The notes below the pieces were generated by a model. It was not told the DNA's origin. It was given only the letters and a program-made list of their open reading frames with translations, and ran no database searches. The position numbers and the translations under genes are program-made. Positions 14,835 to 16,873 of a DNA stretch of 16,873 nt are shown one piece after another (positions within the stretch are counted from its first letter, which is position 1; each line of letters starts with the position of its first letter). Source of the DNA: Bordetella parapertussis (lineage in GTDB: Bacteria; Pseudomonadota; Gammaproteobacteria; Burkholderiales; SG8-41); NCBI GenBank assembly GCA_945863085.1, contig CAMBCD010000018.1, positions 1 to 16,873 on the forward strand. Direction: 5' to 3'.

Positions 14835-16873
14835 TGGAAGCAGTCACCGTCACCTTCCGCCCCCGCCGCTGGCCGATCTGGATCGCCGGGCTGACCATGC
14901 TCGGCCTGCTGCTTGTCCTGCATGTGGCGTACACCCCCGCACACCGCACGCTGCAACTCGCACTGCTCGATGCCTACCAGCGCATCTGGCCGCGGGAGCG
15001 GCAAAGCGCGCCTGCGGTCATTGTCGCCATTGACGAAGCCAGCCTGGCCAGGTACGGCCAATGGCCGTGGCCGCGCAGTGAACTGGCACGGCTGGTCAAT
15101 GCAATCGGCGCGTTAAAACCGGCGGCCATCGGTATCGACCTGCTGTTTCCGGAACCGGATCGCCATGGCGGACCCGCTGCCGCGGACGGGACAGGCAACG
15201 ACCTGTTATTTGCCGTGGCACTGCGTGACAACCGGGCGGTGCTGGCCATTGCCGGCACCGTTGCCGAAGGCGCCAGTGGCAGCGGCAACTTCCCTCCGGT
15301 GCGGGTCGAGGGCTCCGACCCGCTGTTGCTGATGCCCTTGCTGCCACAATTCCGTTCCGTGATCCGCAGCACTCCCGTGCTCGACCGTGCCGCGGCGGGT
15401 CACGGCATCATCAGCGCCGACGCGCCGGACGGCATCATCCGCAACATTCCGATGGCGGTCGCGATACAAAATGCCATCGCGCCGACACTGGCGCTGGAAA
15501 TGATACGGGTTGCTGCCGACGAGCCGGCGGTGCGGCTGCGCGCAAACAGCGACGGCCTGCTGTCAATCGGCACCGGTGATATTGCGGTGCCCGTGGACAA
15601 GGAAGGCCGCGCGTGGATCCGTTACAGCCGCCACGAACCGGATCGTTTTGTTTCAGCACTGGACGTAATGGAAGGCCGCGTCGATCCGGCGCGCATCAGC
15701 AGCAAGCTGGTGGTGGTCGGGCTCACCGGACTGGCGCTGGTCGATTACCCGGCAACACCCGTGAACCCCAGCGTTCCCGGCGCGGAAATCCATGCCCAGC
15801 TGATCGAAAACATTTTCGACGGCGATCACCTGACCCGGCCGCGCTGGGCGCCGACGGCGGAACTGCTGGCGCTGGCCTTGTGCGGCACGCTGTTTGTACT
15901 GCTGACGCCGCTGCTGCGGCCATGGCTGGCCATCAGCGGCGCCATAGCGCTGATCGTGGCACTGGCCGCGATCGGTGCCGGTGCATTCCGCATCAGCGGC
16001 GTGCTGCTGGATGTGGCGTCCCCGGCCGTTGCGCTGATGCTGGTGTTCATGACCACGATGGCCGGCAAACTGATGGAGACCGAACGCCAGCGCCGCCGGC
16101 TGCGCGAAACGCTGCAGGCCGAACGTGAAGCCGCAGCGCGTGTCGCCGGTGAACTGGAAGCCGCACGCCGCGTACAGACCGGTTTGCTGCCGGATGCCGC
16201 GACGCTCACTGCCATCGAGCCGCGCTGCGACGTTGCGGCATGGATGGCGCCGGCGCGCGAAGTCGGCGGTGACCTTTATGATTTTTTCAAACCCTCTCCA
16301 GACCGCGTGACCTTCCTCGTCGGCGATGTTTCAGGCAAGGGTCTGCCGGCCAGCCTGTTCATGGCCATCAGCAAGGCCCTGTGCAAAAGCGCCGCGCTGC
16401 GCAGCGGCGCCGCCGTGGACCGGATACTCACCGAAGCCAATGCCGAGATTGCCCGTGACAACCCGGAAGCCATGTTTGTCACCGCGGTGTTATGCAGTCT
16501 CGATCTGCAAACGGGGGAGCTGCGTTACGCCAACGCCGGCCATGATGCACCGATCCTGATCGGCAAGGGTGGCCTCGCCCGGCTGGTCCAGGCCGGCGGA
16601 CCGCCGCTGTGCATGTTCGATCACCACGACTATCCCGGCGCCACGCATCAGATGGCGGCAGGCGATGTGTTATTGCTGTACACCGACGGCGTCACCGAGG
16701 CGATGGACGCGGAGCGCCGCCTGTACGGGCGTGACCGCCTGTGCGCAGTGCTGAAGGGATTGCCCGCCGCGACATCCTGCACGGACATCATTGCCGCGGT
16801 GCGCGAAGATCTGCAGGCCTTCGGTGCCGTCGAAATGCTCGCCGACGACATCACGATGCTGGCGCTGCGCTGG
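14834..16873 (+). CDS. CHASE2-transmembrane-SpoIIE (PP2C) receptor phosphatase, 3' end cut by window
   Basis: The frame is open for 680 codons to the window end. Layout: TM1 about 13-33; an extracytoplasmic CHASE2 sensor about 35-335 (IVAIDEASLARYGQWPWPR and IGIDLLFPEPDR are typical); TM2-TM4 about 343-361, 364-385 and 389-411; a basic coiled-coil linker 412-450; and a SpoIIE/RsbU PP2C phosphatase 455-680. Metal-binding aspartates are Asp480 (REVGGDLYD), Asp498 (VGDVSGKG) and Asp671/672 (ADDITML); LLYTDGVTEAMD is also present. The catalytic domain appears whole, so only a few codons should be missing. The ATG overlaps the MBL stop (TGATG). It probably senses a periplasmic or envelope signal and dephosphorylates the STAS protein encoded two genes upstream. 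The signal is unknown. Confidence 0.93.
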   Translation, partial: MEAVTVTFRPRRWPIWIAGLTMLGLLLVLHVAYTPAHRTLQLALLDAYQRIWPRERQSAPAVIVAIDEASLARYGQWPWPRSELARLVNAIGALKPAAIGIDLLFPEPDRHGGPAAADGTGNDLLFAVALRDNRAVLAIAGTVAEGASGSGNFPPVRVEGSDPLLLMPLLPQFRSVIRSTPVLDRAAAGHGIISADAPDGIIRNIPMAVAIQNAIAPTLALEMIRVAADEPAVRLRANSDGLLSIGTGDIAVPVDKEGRAWIRYSRHEPDRFVSALDVMEGRVDPARISSKLVVVGLTGLALVDYPATPVNPSVPGAEIHAQLIENIFDGDHLTRPRWAPTAELLALALCGTLFVLLTPLLRPWLAISGAIALIVALAAIGAGAFRISGVLLDVASPAVALMLVFMTTMAGKLMETERQRRRLRETLQAEREAAARVAGELEAARRVQTGLLPDAATLTAIEPRCDVAAWMAPAREVGGDLYDFFKPSPDRVTFLVGDVSGKGLPASLFMAISKALCKSAALRSGAAVDRILTEANAEIARDNPEAMFVTAVLCSLDLQTGELRYANAGHDAPILIGKGGLARLVQAGGPPLCMFDHHDYPGATHQMAAGDVLLLYTDGVTEAMDAERRLYGRDRLCAVLKGLPAATSCTDIIAAVREDLQAFGAVEMLADDITMLALRW

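Overview
The window looks like chromosomal DNA of a high-GC betaproteobacterium, probably Burkholderiales-like. The main pointers are a TctC/Bug-type periplasmic solute-binding protein, several CaiB/BaiF CoA-transferases, a molybdenum hydroxylase operon and common proteobacterial intergenic repeats. This placement is inferred from gene content; there is no rRNA or tRNA gene to confirm it. No phage, CRISPR array or complete insertion sequence is visible.

Region 1 (69-3812, minus strand) is a catabolic cluster read right to left: a MenB/BadI-like crotonase, a CaiB/BaiF CoA-transferase, a methylmalonyl-CoA-epimerase-like VOC protein and an Ldh-family NAD(P) oxidoreductase. It diverges from region 2 (3966-6335, plus strand): a Bug solute-binding protein, a DHPON-hydrolase-like alpha/beta hydrolase and a 43-residue zinc-ribbon protein whose ATG overlaps the hydrolase stop. 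The divergent promoters share a perfect 14-bp palindrome at 3870-3883, so uptake and catabolism may be co-regulated.

Region 3 (6336-6764) is a small accessory island. It holds a perfect 25-bp tandem duplication, a 58-codon minus-strand ORF that may be an orphan antitoxin, a possible 11-codon stub of its partner, and a REP-like hairpin.

Region 4 (6765-12159, minus strand) is an operon with a good sigma-70 promoter at 12131-12159. Its order is Mo hydroxylase large subunit, FAD subunit, 2Fe-2S subunit, a second CaiB/BaiF CoA-transferase and a VOC protein. The large subunit carries AYRGAAR instead of the CO-dehydrogenase AYxCSFR loop, so it probably hydroxylates an organic or acyl-CoA substrate.

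Region 5 (12294-13451, plus strand) is a cystathionine beta-lyase-type PLP enzyme. Region 6 (13494-16873, plus strand) is a signalling operon: STAS anti-sigma-factor antagonist, MBL-fold metallohydrolase, and a CHASE2-transmembrane-SpoIIE (PP2C) receptor phosphatase cut by the window end. It has the form of a partner-switching module with an unusual metallohydrolase built in. The matching anti-sigma kinase is not in the window.

Regions 1, 2 and 4 together suggest a pathway that imports an organic acid or aromatic compound, hydroxylates it, activates it as a CoA ester and breaks it down. The substrate cannot be read from sequence alone.
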